Below, piece after piece: positions 1-9,741 of a stretch of DNA of 64,000 nucleotides. Below the pieces are notes generated by a model. That model was not told the origin of the DNA. It saw only the letters and a list, made by a program, of their open reading frames with translations, and ran no database searches. The DNA is from Lutibacter sp. (lineage in GTDB: Bacteria; Bacteroidota; Bacteroidia; Flavobacteriales; Flavobacteriaceae), in NCBI RefSeq assembly GCF_021647475.1, contig NZ_JAKIUR010000004.1, positions 1-64,000 of the forward strand, read 5' to 3'. The number at the start of each line of letters is the position of its first letter. Positions within the stretch are counted from its first letter, which is position 1. The position numbers and the translations under genes are program-made.

Positions 1-78
1 GGTCTTGTTTTCTTGTAATAATGTTTCTATTACAACACGTTCTTTTAACGTTAATCGTACATATTTATTTACTTTCAT
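1..78 (-). CDS. IS30 family transposase, N-terminal fragment (runs off window)
   Basis: An ATG on the minus strand at 76-78 opens a frame of 26 codons to the window edge. The translation starts MKVNKYVRLTLKERVVIETL. The 'RLTLKERVVIETLL' segment matches the beginning of the helix-turn-helix (HTH_38 type) that opens IS30 transposases, which use it to bind the element's terminal repeats. The DDE catalytic domain would lie outside the window, so whether the gene is intact is unknown. The identification rests on a short stretch; another HTH_38 protein is possible but less likely next to an interrupted gene. Confidence 0.6.
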   Translation of the reverse strand, partial: MKVNKYVRLTLKERVVIETLLQENKT

Positions 79-125
79 ACAACAAATCTAAGATTATGAT
101 TTGTTGCGTTAAGTTCTTGAATTCA
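1..125 (-). mobile_element. IS30-family insertion sequence, one end only
   Basis: The left edge holds the 5' end of an insertion sequence read leftward. It contains the first 26 codons of an IS30-type transposase and a leader with an 8-bp inverted repeat (81-88 and 98-105). To its right, from about position 125-130, the sequence switches to in-frame coding sequence of a propeller sensor kinase, so the element appears to have inserted in that gene. The exact terminus and target duplication cannot be fixed because the other end lies outside the window. Confidence 0.6.
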
Positions 126-2703
126 GGCCTTTTTAAAAAAACTAGATTTTAACGGTTTTGTTCGTGATATCTATGAAGATTCTAACGGAAATCTTTGGTT
201 TTGTAGAAGTTATAAAAGGATAAAAAAATTAGATAAAAATTTAAACATTGAAACCTTCAATTTTAATAAAGAAAATATTCCTAAGCTTACACCGTGTATT
301 ATTGAGGATAAAAACAACAATGTATTTTTATTTTCATATTATACTGCTAATAAAAAACTATTTTTAGTTACCAAACAACTTAATAAAAGTTATAAAACCA
401 ACAGTTGGCAACCATTTATTTATAAAAATTTCGATTCAAAATCAATGATTTCTCTTGAAAAAAATTTTGGTTTTTTATTAAAAAATGTAAATGATACTAT
501 TAAAAATATATATTCTAAATCTTCTAAACAAACCTTAAACTATTTAGCAAAAATTTATACTATTGACAACAGTTATTGGATAACTAATTTAAATCAAGGT
601 GTACAAATTTATAATAAAGACAAACTAAATAAACCTTTAAAAATAATACTTCCAACTGTAAGAACCACTAGAGCTTTTGTGGATAATGAGAATAATATTT
701 GGATTGGGAGCACTTCTAACGGATTGTATTTTTTTCCTAATTTGAATATTAATGGTATTCAGTTTAAGGATAAAGAAAAAAATAATTTATATACTATCAA
801 TTTTTTTGAAAATAAAATTATTATTGGAAATGAAAAAAGTGAACTTCTTATTTTAAATCCAGAAACACTAAGTACTGAACTCACATTGATTACCTCAAAT
901 ACTTCTGAACGGATACGGCAGCTTAAACAACATAATAACAGCTTATATGTGGTTAGTGATTTAAGTTTAAAAACGTTAAATCCTCAATTTAAATTAGAGA
1001 ATGTTAAGGAAATATCTAATCCAAGTTCTTCAATACCTCGATTAACTAATTTTAAGGATGTAACTTTTAACAATAAAAATTTATTCACAGCAAATGCTAA
1101 CGGGGTAACTAAAATAAGTAGTAATACTCATAAGTTCATAAAGTTATGGGATAACCGAAGTACTTCTGTATATTATAAAAATGACAGCTTATGGATAGGC
1201 ACCACTAATGGTATTTTTGTAAATGCTAAAAATACCATTAAAAAGTTCGATATAGGAGTTGAATTTAATAAAAGTATTATTTATGCTATAGAAAATTCCC
1301 CTTTTGGTTTGTTAATTGGTTCTAATTCTTATGGATTAGGAATTTTGAATAACGGAAAATTTACAAGTATATCCACAAAAAATGGATTGTTAAGTAACTA
1401 TATCAAAAACATATTTGTAGATACTAAAAATAATATTTGGCTCTCCACTAATTTTGGATTAAATAAATTAGTTTTAAATAAAAATCTTTCCATTAAAAGC
1501 ATAAAAAGCTACACCATTTCCGATGGTTTATATAGCAATGATGTCCGTGCATGTTATGTTAAAAACAATAAAGTATATGTTGCCACTTCAAACGGTTTAA
1601 ACGTTATTGATTTAAGTAAAAAAACTAATACTACATTACCGCCTAAAGTCCATATCAATCAAATTTCTGTAAATAACCAAATAATTAAAAACATTAAAAA
1701 AAATACTTTCAATTATAAGAACAATAATATTCAATTTAATTTTTCTGGAATTTCATTTAAAAGTTTAGGAAATATTCATTTTAAATATCGCCTAAAAGGA
1801 TTAGAAAAGGAATGGATTAAAACCACTAACCGCACTGTAAGATATTCTGCTTTACCCGCTGGAAAATATAGTTTTGAAATAAAATCCATCTCTAAAAGTA
1901 ATATTGAAAGTCAAAAAACGGCAAGTTATTCATTCATAATTCATCCTGTTTTTTATACAACTTTGGGGTTTAGAATACTAATTCTATTTATATTTTTAAG
2001 TTTTATTGCTCTTATTTTTTATGCTAGATCTCAAAAACTAAAAAGAAAACATGCAATAAATGAGAAAATTACAACGCTAAAATATCAAGCATTAAATGCA
2101 CAAATGAATCCACATTTTATGAATAATTTGTTGGTTAACATTAATGATTTAATAGTAAAAGGTTCTTTTGATTTAGCTCAAAAAAGCTTACATAATTTTG
2201 GACAATTAGTAAATTTAACTTTGCAAGCTACCAAATCAAATTTAATACGATTAGCTGACGAAATTGAAATGACTCGGTTATATTTAGAATTACAAAAAAT
2301 TCGTTTTAATAAAAATTTGATATTTAATATTGATGTTTCTAAAATAGAAAATGATTTAGATTTTATAATGGTTCCACCAATGATTATTCAACCAATTGTT
2401 GAAAACTCATTACGGCACGGATTTAAAAACGGAGCTAAAGAAAACAGAATAAACCTCAATTTTACCATTGAAAATAACGAATTTTTAATTTGTGAAATAA
2501 CAGATAATGGCATTGGAATTCAACAAAATAATACAAAAACAAGCGGTACTGGAATCTCTATAAAAAATATTAAGGAAAGGTTACAATACCTTAATGAAAA
2601 TTCATCCAAAGAAAAATTTATAATTATTAGTAATATCAAAGATGAATTTAATACCTTGGTTGGTGCAAAAGTAACACTTAAAATTCCTTTAATTAATATT
2701 TAA
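121..2703 (+). pseudogene. Propeller-type (LytS-like) sensor histidine kinase, 5' end lost to IS30
   Basis: The frame is open from 121 to the stop at 2703 but has no ATG before 445. The stretch before 445 still encodes propeller-repeat sequence (VRDIYEDSNGNLWF from about 160), so the original gene started further upstream and was cut by the insertion sequence. Counting from the ATG at 445 (752 aa) I see two-component-regulator propeller repeats to about residue 390, a Y_Y_Y domain at about 402-490, one membrane helix at about 504-530, a LytS-type phospho-acceptor segment (QMNPHF, His near 556), and an HATPase domain with N-box NSLRHG near 655 and DNGIGI near 686. The signal peptide and first propeller blades are missing, so periplasmic sensing is probably lost. 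The gene sits 1 nt before its LytTR regulator. A start at 445 would give a shortened protein without export signal; expression would need a promoter in the insertion sequence. Confidence 0.8.
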
Positions 2704-2704
2704 T

Positions 2705-3466
2705 ATGTCGTCTCAAATAGTAACCGCAATTATAATAGAAGATGAAATTGCTGCATATAATCACTTACATCAATTAATAATAAATTCGTTTTCTGATAAA
2801 ATTAAAATTGTTGGGAATGCAACCAGTGTTAAAGATGGAATTCATTTAATTAACCACTTAAAACCTACCTTAGTTTTTTTAGATATTCAGCTAGAAGATG
2901 GTGATGGATTTGAAATATTAGACAATGTAAAAACTTCTGAATTTGAAGTAATATTTACAACAGGATCAGCAGATTATAGAGAAAAAGCAATGGATTATTT
3001 TGCTTTTTATTTTTTAAATAAACCCATTTTAGAAACACAATTTATAACCGTAATAACTAAATTTTTAGAAAAACAAACCTCTTTTGATTTAGAAAAATAT
3101 TTGGCTTTTAAAAATCAAATTGAACATAAACACCAAAACATTTCTTTACCTATAAAAAACGGATTTGAAATTGTAGCTTTAGATAAATTAATTTATTGTG
3201 AAGCTGAAGGAAGTTACACTTATTTTTATACTACTTCCAATAAAAAATATATGACTTCAAACAACTTAAAAAAAATTGAAAGTTTGTTACAACAAGCAAC
3301 TTTTTTTAGAATACACCGATCTATTTTAGTGAATTTAAAACATATTGTAAAATATGAAAACTCAGGTAAAGTACATTTAACTAATGGCAAAGAATTAGTA
3401 GTTGCAGCACGTAACAAAAAAAACTTTTTACGTATTATTAAATTAATGAGTTTCTCAATTAGTTAA
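2705..3466 (+). CDS. LytTR-family response regulator
   Basis: This 253-aa protein has an N-terminal receiver domain (acidic DE near residue 12-13, phospho-acceptor Asp60 in VFLDIQ, conserved Lys in FLNKPI) and a C-terminal LytTR DNA-binding domain (about 145-250, with FFRIHRSILVNLKHI). LytTR regulators bind direct repeats in promoters and are phosphorylated by LytS-type kinases. It begins 1 nt after the sensor kinase, so the two are a cognate pair. Because the sensor is truncated, this regulator may now be unpaired. Its 3' end overlaps the convergent YfhO-type gene by 12 bp. Confidence 0.9.
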   Translation: MSSQIVTAIIIEDEIAAYNHLHQLIINSFSDKIKIVGNATSVKDGIHLINHLKPTLVFLDIQLEDGDGFEILDNVKTSEFEVIFTTGSADYREKAMDYFAFYFLNKPILETQFITVITKFLEKQTSFDLEKYLAFKNQIEHKHQNISLPIKNGFEIVALDKLIYCEAEGSYTYFYTTSNKKYMTSNNLKKIESLLQQATFFRIHRSILVNLKHIVKYENSGKVHLTNGKELVVAARNKKNFLRIIKLMSFSIS

Positions 3467-5878
3467 TCTTTTCCTTCTTAAAAAATAGAATCCAATAACA
3501 ATTAAAATTAATAAAGTATAAGAAACTACCATAATAATTGTTCCTGTTTTTATAACGGTTGGTTCAAATTTAAAAGTAATATTATGTTTCCCTTTTGGAA
3601 TTTCCATTCCTCTTAAAACGTAATCTACACGATAATATTTAGCTAACTTTCCATCCAAATACGCATTCCAACCATTTTTATAATATATTTCTGAGAAAAC
3701 AGTAAATTGTTTTTTATTTGCTTCACTTCTATAATTTAACTCATTTAATTTATGAAAAATTAATTTAATACTTGCAGTAGTATCTATTTTATACGTATTT
3801 AATAAATTTTCTTTAATAAATCGTTTATCTAAAATTGCTTCACTTTTAGTCCGTAAACTATCTAATCCTAAAATTTCATCATTAGCGTTGGTTACAAATT
3901 TTAAATGATGTACAAACCAAACATTTCCATTCGCATTTTTATTAGGTTGATAAACTTCTTGACCATTATCATTTGTAAATATAAAATACTTAGTATTTAG
4001 CATATTAAGCACTTCCATATTGTTTTTAGCAATTTGATAATCAAATAATTCCTGATAACGTCCTAATTTTGCTGCGTGATAACCACCAATAGACTTATGA
4101 AAATAAGACGTACTGCCATCATTCATTAAACTAGCAGCATAATTTGCAACTCTATAATAACTGGTATCTTTTAAAATTTCTTTATCAATTTCAGAAGCTA
4201 TAAAAGGATGATTTATTTTTCTAGCAGATAAAAAATCATCATTATTCACATATTTTTTATCTACTGAAACTAAATCAAAAAGAATAAGTACTCCAAGTAT
4301 AATTACAGATATATTTTTACTTAATTTTTCTTTTATAAAGAAGAATAAAACACTTGCAGCAAGTACAACTAATACTAAAGTCCTTAAGCTATCGCTAAAA
4401 AATATAGCTTTTCTATCGGCTATAATAGCATCTAATAATCCTGGAATTAATTTAGCGTAACCGCTATCATTTAATCCTTCAAAAGCAAACAAATTACTTC
4501 CAAACAAAACGAAAATTAATGCTAACCCACCCGTAATAAATAAACTTTTCTTTAAGGCTTTTAATTTGATATCCACAGCTATTTTATCAGAGAAAAAATC
4601 CTTTAAAGCTAAAATTCCTAACAACGGAATGGCTAATTCCGCAAGTACTTGAATAGAAGATACTGCCCTAAATTTGTTATACAAAGGCACATAATCAATA
4701 AAAAAGTTGGTTAAAAAATCTAAATTTTTACCCCAGCTTAACAAAATGGAAAATATAACTACGCCAACTAACCATTTTTTTAGTTTCCCTTTTACTAAAA
4801 ATAATCCTAGCACAAATAAAAATATAAGAATAGCTCCAATATAAGCAGGTGCTTCCACTATTGGCTGTTTTCCCCAATACATAGGTGCATTTTCGGTAAA
4901 TTGTTTTGCTTGAGATGGATTAACTTTTCCTTTTAAAAATTTATAAATATTAGAATCGAATCCTAAATTTTCACGATTTCCACCTCCCATAAAACGTGGA
5001 ATAAACAAATCAAAAGTTTCCAAAATTCCGTAACTATACGTGGTAATATAATCTTTACTTAATCCGTTAGAAGCTATTTTTTTACTTCCATTTGTATTAA
5101 TAGTTAATTCACTTTTACCTCGCGTACTGTATTTTGCATATTCTTTGGTAGCCAATAAGCTTGTAGCGTTAGTTCCAACGGCTAAAATAACCGCAGCAAT
5201 TAAAACGATAATACTTTTAGAAAAGGACTTTAGTTGATGCTCTTTAAAAGCATCTATAGCATAAATTATTCCTAAAATAAGTACTGCAAACAGTAAATAA
5301 TAAGTCATTTGAGGATGACTGGCATTTATTTCTAAAGACATTGCTAAAGCAGTCAACACAAAACCTAAATATCTCTTTTTTTGCAACACTAATAAAATAC
5401 CTGCCAAAACCAATGGCATATAACCAATAGCATGAGCTTTTGCATTATGTCCAACGCCTAAAATAATGATATAATAGGTTGAAAACCCGAAAGCTAAAGC
5501 TCCTAAAATAGCTAGTTTATAGTCAATCTTTAAAACAATTAATAGTATAAAAAAGCTTAAAAAATATAGAAATAAATAATCTGCAGGACGAGGTAAAAAC
5601 CGAATAATTTTATCTACTTTTTTAATATAATCATGTGGATATAAAGCACTTAAATTATAGGTTGGCATTCCACTAAATGCTGCATCAGTCCAATAAGGTT
5701 CGGTATGGTATTCCGCTCTAAAATCATTAATAGCTTTTGCCATTCCGATAAATTGTTTTATATCATTTTGATATAATTTTTTACCTTCTAAAACAGGAGA
5801 AAAATAAGCTACGGAAACTATAATAAAAATACCAATTGCAATGATAAACGGAATAATACTTTTAAAAATTTCTTTCAT
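3455..5878 (-). CDS. YfhO-family polytopic membrane protein
   Basis: This 807-aa protein has an N-terminal membrane anchor, roughly a dozen hydrophobic segments in the first 560 residues, a soluble region, and a last helix near the C-terminus followed by RRKR. The arrangement and the late motif (YYKNGWNAYLDGK, then VLRGMEIPKGKHNITFKFEP) match the bacterial YfhO family, membrane proteins implicated in glycosyl transfer to cell-surface polymers. Substrate and exact reaction cannot be told from sequence. It follows the DUF4834 gene by 2 nt on the same strand, suggesting one transcript. Confidence 0.8.
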   Translation of the reverse strand: MKEIFKSIIPFIIAIGIFIIVSVAYFSPVLEGKKLYQNDIKQFIGMAKAINDFRAEYHTEPYWTDAAFSGMPTYNLSALYPHDYIKKVDKIIRFLPRPADYLFLYFLSFFILLIVLKIDYKLAILGALAFGFSTYYIIILGVGHNAKAHAIGYMPLVLAGILLVLQKKRYLGFVLTALAMSLEINASHPQMTYYLLFAVLILGIIYAIDAFKEHQLKSFSKSIIVLIAAVILAVGTNATSLLATKEYAKYSTRGKSELTINTNGSKKIASNGLSKDYITTYSYGILETFDLFIPRFMGGGNRENLGFDSNIYKFLKGKVNPSQAKQFTENAPMYWGKQPIVEAPAYIGAILIFLFVLGLFLVKGKLKKWLVGVVIFSILLSWGKNLDFLTNFFIDYVPLYNKFRAVSSIQVLAELAIPLLGILALKDFFSDKIAVDIKLKALKKSLFITGGLALIFVLFGSNLFAFEGLNDSGYAKLIPGLLDAIIADRKAIFFSDSLRTLVLVVLAASVLFFFIKEKLSKNISVIILGVLILFDLVSVDKKYVNNDDFLSARKINHPFIASEIDKEILKDTSYYRVANYAASLMNDGSTSYFHKSIGGYHAAKLGRYQELFDYQIAKNNMEVLNMLNTKYFIFTNDNGQEVYQPNKNANGNVWFVHHLKFVTNANDEILGLDSLRTKSEAILDKRFIKENLLNTYKIDTTASIKLIFHKLNELNYRSEANKKQFTVFSEIYYKNGWNAYLDGKLAKYYRVDYVLRGMEIPKGKHNITFKFEPTVIKTGTIIMVVSYTLLILIVIGFYFLRRKRLTN

Positions 5879-5880
5879 AA

Positions 5881-6135
5881 TTATTCGTCAGTTACGTCTT
5901 CATAATCTACATAATCTCCTACGCTTTTGTTACTCTCTTTAACTTTTGGTGGTTTTTTTTCAATTATAGTTTCTCCAACTTTTCCTTCAGGTTTTTGTTG
6001 TTCTTGTTGCTGTTTATATTTTTTTTCTACATTACTAATTACCTTTTTAATAAATATTGGCATTATGTACCTGCCAATAAATTTAATTGCATAGTAAATT
6101 ATAATAAAAATTGCTATTGTTCTTAACAAACCCAT
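5881..6135 (-). CDS. DUF4834-family small membrane protein
   Basis: I start the protein at the ATG at 6133-6135 (84 aa, MGLLRTIAIFIIIYYAIKFI); an in-frame ATG 39 nt upstream would add a poorly conserved leader. There is one N-terminal transmembrane segment, then a basic, glutamine-rich helix (KKYKQQQEQQK) and an acidic C-terminus (DYVDYEDVTDE). This matches the DUF4834 family of Bacteroidota, whose function is unknown. The gene is transcribed into the YfhO-type gene 2 nt downstream. Confidence 0.7.
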   Translation of the reverse strand: MGLLRTIAIFIIIYYAIKFIGRYIMPIFIKKVISNVEKKYKQQQEQQKPEGKVGETIIEKKPPKVKESNKSVGDYVDYEDVTDE

Positions 6136-6202
6136 TTCAATAATTTTAATTTTCAAAAATAACAATTTGAACATAACTAAAACGTTTATTTATATAAAAT
6201 CT

Positions 6203-6210
6203 TATATTTG
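6203..6210 (+). promoter_or_regulatory. Putative -7 promoter element (TAnnTTTG)
   Basis: The sequence TATATTTG lies 20 bp before the start codon of the outer-membrane protein at 6230 and fits the Bacteroidota -7 consensus TAnnTTTG. No clear TTG at -33 was seen, so confidence is moderate. Confidence 0.5.
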
Positions 6211-6229
6211 AACAATATTCTATTTTAAT

Positions 6230-7204
6230 ATGAAAAAAGCCCTTTTACTGATTATACTATTTTTAAATATTCAATTAACAACTGCACAATACACGGAAAT
6301 AATAAATTCAAAGCGACCAGGTTTTTCTGAAAGTCCGTATAGTATTGGCACTAATGTATATCAGTTTGAAACTGGTTTGTTTTACAGATCAAGTAACAAT
6401 ACCGAAATTAATGGTATTCCTAAAAGTTTTGGTGGAGATTTATTTTTTAGATATGGAAAATTTTCAGAAAAACTAGAATTCAATGCAAAAATAGCTTATC
6501 AAAAAGATCAATTTCTTGAATTTAATAATAATTCAACAGTACAAAAAACTAATATAAGTGGAATTAGTCATTTAACTATTGGAGCAAAATATTTATTTTA
6601 TCAACAAAAATATACCGATAAAACTAAAGAAATAAGAAGTTGGAAACGTAAAATGGCATTTGATAAAAAACGTTTAATTCCTTCAGTTGGAGTTTATGCT
6701 GGAGTTAACACTAATTTTTTAAGTTCTGATTTTAAAGACGACGGCATTAGTTATAAAGCCGCTCTTTTACTTCAAAATGACTTTTCCGATAGATTGGTGG
6801 TGCTTACTAATATAATAGCAGACAAAATTACTTCCGATTTTAATTATTACTCCTATATTATCAGTATGACTTATGCTATTAGCAATAAATGGTCGTACTT
6901 TATTGAAAATCAAGGTTTATTTAACAAACGAAATGCTCCTAAATATAATTTTGGCTCGGGTGCAGCCTATTTATATTCTGATGATATTCAACTAGATGCT
7001 TCCATCAGAACTAATTTTTTTGATAATTATTCTTTTGTTTACGCTAGTGTTGGCGTGGCTTGGAGAATAGATAAGCATGAAGAAAAAATAAAAGAAAATT
7101 CTACATTATCAAAAAAATTAAAAACTAGAAAAAGAAATAACATAAAGCGAAAAAAAAGAAAAAGAGGAAATATATTCAATCGAATTTTTAAAAAACGACA
7201 TTAA
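6230..7204 (+). CDS. Outer-membrane beta-barrel protein, PF13557-like transporter family
   Basis: This 324-aa protein has a signal peptide (cleavage after about TTAQ, residue 19) and then a run of alternating aromatic/polar beta-strand segments. The opening (EIINSKRPGFSESPYSIGTN, then YQFETGLFYR) is typical of the putative outer-membrane transporter family annotated as 'MetA-pathway of phenol degradation' (PF13557). The last 40 residues are a strongly basic tail (KRKKRKRGN). The substrate is unknown, and the family name should not be read as evidence for phenol degradation. It lies 12 bp before the GNAT gene on the same strand. Confidence 0.6.
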   Translation: MKKALLLIILFLNIQLTTAQYTEIINSKRPGFSESPYSIGTNVYQFETGLFYRSSNNTEINGIPKSFGGDLFFRYGKFSEKLEFNAKIAYQKDQFLEFNNNSTVQKTNISGISHLTIGAKYLFYQQKYTDKTKEIRSWKRKMAFDKKRLIPSVGVYAGVNTNFLSSDFKDDGISYKAALLLQNDFSDRLVVLTNIIADKITSDFNYYSYIISMTYAISNKWSYFIENQGLFNKRNAPKYNFGSGAAYLYSDDIQLDASIRTNFFDNYSFVYASVGVAWRIDKHEEKIKENSTLSKKLKTRKRNNIKRKKRKRGNIFNRIFKKRH

Positions 7205-7216
7205 TCAACTATTATA

Positions 7217-8335
7217 ATGATTACCATAAAAGAAATGACCTCGAAAAAGGGAATGAAAGCCTTTGTGCAGTTTCCTTTTGAATTATATAAAAATAATAAG
7301 TATTGGGTTCCTCCTATTATAAAAGACGAACTAGAATCGTTTAATAAAAAGAAAAATCCCGTTTTTAAGCATGCCAATGCTCGTTTTTTTGTTGCCGTTA
7401 AAAACCATAAAATTGTTGGTAGAATTGCTACCATTATAAACTTTTTAGAAATTAATGAACAACGAATAAAAAAAATGCGTTTTGGATGGTTTGATTTTAT
7501 TGATGATTATGAAGTTTCTAAATTATTAATTGAAAAAGTTAAAGAAATTGGTAATCAACATCAACTAGAATTTATGGAAGGACCTGTAGGTTTTTCAAAT
7601 TTAGATAAAGTTGGCGTTTTAACAGAAGGATTTAACCATATTGGTACTATGATTACGTGGTATAATTATCCTTATTATAAAAATCATTATGAAAAATTTG
7701 GGTTCAAAGTAGAAAAAGAATACTTAGAAACTAAAATTCTTTTTAAAAATATAAATCCAAAATATTTTTCAAAAGCTAGTACCTTAATTAAAAAACGATA
7801 CCAACTTAAAAAAATTAATTTTACAAAAACAAAAGACATTTTTCCTTATATAGATGAAATGTTTGATTTATTTAATTCAAGTTATGCATCTTTAGAATCA
7901 TTTGTTCCAATTTCTGATATTCAAAAAGAATATTTTAAAAAAAAATACATCAGCTTCATTAATCCTGAGTACATTCAGTTTGTTTTAGATAAAGAAGATA
8001 AAATGGTTGCTTTTGCTATTACCATGCCTTCATTTTCAAAAGCATTACAAAAAGCTAAAGGCAAACTTTTCCCTTTTGGATTATTCCATTTATTGCAAGC
8101 CAAAAATAAAAGTAAAGACATTATTTTGTATTTAATTGGTGTACATCCTGATTATCAAAATAAAGGAGTTCACGCTATAATTTTTGAGGAATATTATAAT
8201 ACTTTTAAAGAAAAAGGAATTGAAAATTGTTACAGAACACCTGAATTAGCAACTAATACTGCAATTGCTGCCCTTTGGAAAAATTTCAAACCTGAACTTT
8301 ACAAAAAACGTTGTACTTACCGAAAAGAACTATAA
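7217..8335 (+). CDS. GNAT-like N-acetyltransferase family protein
   Basis: This 372-aa cytoplasmic protein has a C-terminal GNAT-type acyl-CoA-binding pattern (IGVHPDYQNKGVHAIIFEEY, about residues 295-315) and a conserved N-terminal part (FPFELYKNNKYWVPPI, then ARFFVAVKNHKIVGRIATI) found in Bacteroidota 'YghO-like' acetyltransferases. The acceptor substrate is unknown. Its stop codon is immediately followed by the rsmE start (TAA-ATG), so the two genes are co-transcribed and probably translationally coupled. Confidence 0.65.
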   Translation: MITIKEMTSKKGMKAFVQFPFELYKNNKYWVPPIIKDELESFNKKKNPVFKHANARFFVAVKNHKIVGRIATIINFLEINEQRIKKMRFGWFDFIDDYEVSKLLIEKVKEIGNQHQLEFMEGPVGFSNLDKVGVLTEGFNHIGTMITWYNYPYYKNHYEKFGFKVEKEYLETKILFKNINPKYFSKASTLIKKRYQLKKINFTKTKDIFPYIDEMFDLFNSSYASLESFVPISDIQKEYFKKKYISFINPEYIQFVLDKEDKMVAFAITMPSFSKALQKAKGKLFPFGLFHLLQAKNKSKDIILYLIGVHPDYQNKGVHAIIFEEYYNTFKEKGIENCYRTPELATNTAIAALWKNFKPELYKKRCTYRKEL

Positions 8336-9043
8336 ATGCAATTATTTTATAATCCAACCATTTCAAAAATTACTAAAAAAGTAATTTTCGACAAAACTGA
8401 AAGCAGACATATTGTTCGTGTGCTTCGTAAAAAAGAAGGTGATTTTGTTTTTATTACCAATGGATTAGGCTTGTTATTTACCGCAAAAGTAATCTTAGCA
8501 AACGATAAAAAATGTTTAGTTGAAGTTATCAAAATAGAAAACAAACCAACTGAGAGAAACTATTATTTACATATTGCCATAGCACCAACGAAATTAAACG
8601 ACAGATTTGAATGGTTTTTAGAAAAAGCTACAGAAATTGGCGTTGATGAAATAACTCCTATTATTTGTGAACATTCTGAACGTAAGGTAGTTAAAATAGA
8701 GCGATTGGAAAAAATAATACATGCAGCAGCAAAGCAATCCTTAAAATTTTATTTTCCAAAAATTAATGAACCAACTACTTTTAAAAAATTTATAACAATT
8801 CCTTTTGACGGAAAAAAATTAATAGCACATTGTGAAAAAACAGAAAAAACCAGTTTAAAATCTATACTAAAAAAGCAGAATAAAACGCTTATTTTAATTG
8901 GTCCTGAAGGCGATTTTTCTCTTAATGAAATCCAGCAAAGTTTGGAACATAACTATATTCCTGTATCTTTGGGAAAAAGCAGATTACGAACTGAAACTGC
9001 AGGTATTACTGCTGTGCATAGTGTGGCTTTTATTAATGAATAA
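8336..9043 (+). CDS. rsmE: 16S rRNA (uracil(1498)-N(3))-methyltransferase
   Basis: The 235-aa product matches RsmE, a SPOUT-class enzyme that methylates N3 of U1498 in 16S rRNA using S-adenosylmethionine. An N-terminal PUA-like part (HIVRVLRKKEGD) precedes the trefoil-knot domain, with the SAM-binding segments LILIGPEGDF (about 181-190) and SLGKSRLRTETA (about 212-223). 'KATEIGVDEITPI' is also diagnostic. Length is normal for the family. It starts directly after the preceding stop codon and is followed 4 bp later by the DUF4159 gene. Confidence 0.93.
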   Translation: MQLFYNPTISKITKKVIFDKTESRHIVRVLRKKEGDFVFITNGLGLLFTAKVILANDKKCLVEVIKIENKPTERNYYLHIAIAPTKLNDRFEWFLEKATEIGVDEITPIICEHSERKVVKIERLEKIIHAAAKQSLKFYFPKINEPTTFKKFITIPFDGKKLIAHCEKTEKTSLKSILKKQNKTLILIGPEGDFSLNEIQQSLEHNYIPVSLGKSRLRTETAGITAVHSVAFINE

Positions 9044-9047
9044 CTAA

Positions 9048-9740
9048 ATGATATTTTTAAAAAAATCATACTTTAAAAATTGTATAATTAGTAGAAATAA
9101 GTTTTTATTTCTTTTTCCCTTTATCCTTTTTCCTTTTTCCTTTATTCATGCCCAACAAGTTGCCAGTTTAAAATATAATGGTGGTGGCGATTGGTATGCG
9201 AATCCAACTTCAGTTCCAGATTTAATAACTTTTTGCAACAAAAATATCAATACTAAAATAGATAAAAAACTTATAAATGTTGAAGTTGGAAGTCCAGCTA
9301 TTTTTAATTATCCTATTGTATTTATGACAGGTCATGGCAATGTTTTATTCTCAAATGAAGATGCTGAAAATCTCAGAAATTACCTTATTTCAGGTGGATT
9401 TTTAGAAATCTCAGATAATTATGGATTAGACAAATACATTAGACGAGAAATGAAAAAAGTATTTCCTAATTTAGAATTTCAAGAAATTCCGTTAAATCAT
9501 CCTATATATCATCAAACTTTTATATTTGAAAATGGATTGCCAAAAATACATGAACACAATGGTAAACCTGCACAGGCTTTTGGAATTTTCTACAAAGGAA
9601 GATTAGTTTGCTTTTACGATTATGAATCAGATTTAAGTGATGGTTGGGAAAATAAAGAAGTGCATCATGATCCACAACAAATTAGAGAAAAAGCCTTAAA
9701 AATGGGTGCAAATATTGTAGAATACGCTTTCAAAAATTGA
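9048..9740 (+). CDS. DUF4159 domain-containing secreted or membrane-anchored protein
   Basis: This 230-aa protein has a long hydrophobic leader ending in FIHAQ (about residue 36). The mature part has the pattern of DUF4159 proteins (LKYNGGGDWYANPTSVPDL, PIVFMTGHGNVLFS, LRNYLISGGFLEISDNYG, FPNLEFQEIPLNHPIYH). The fold resembles glutamine-amidotransferase-like domains, but no catalytic function is established. Within the leader, DNA encoding FLFLFPFILFPFSF contains tandem 'ctttttcc' units. It overlaps no neighbour and is followed 1 nt later by the transporter gene. Confidence 0.75.
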   Translation: MIFLKKSYFKNCIISRNKFLFLFPFILFPFSFIHAQQVASLKYNGGGDWYANPTSVPDLITFCNKNINTKIDKKLINVEVGSPAIFNYPIVFMTGHGNVLFSNEDAENLRNYLISGGFLEISDNYGLDKYIRREMKKVFPNLEFQEIPLNHPIYHQTFIFENGLPKIHEHNGKPAQAFGIFYKGRLVCFYDYESDLSDGWENKEVHHDPQQIREKALKMGANIVEYAFKN

Positions 9741-9741
9741 T

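Noticed and set aside
81..105. The 8-bp inverted repeat upstream of the transposase start as the IS terminal repeat.
   Set aside because: It lies inside the leader, close to the start codon, and not at the junction with the kinase sequence; it is more likely a regulatory hairpin or operator.
6230..7204. Reading the barrel protein as part of a phenol degradation pathway.
   Set aside because: Only the family name suggests this; no catabolic genes are near and the protein is an outer-membrane barrel of unknown substrate.
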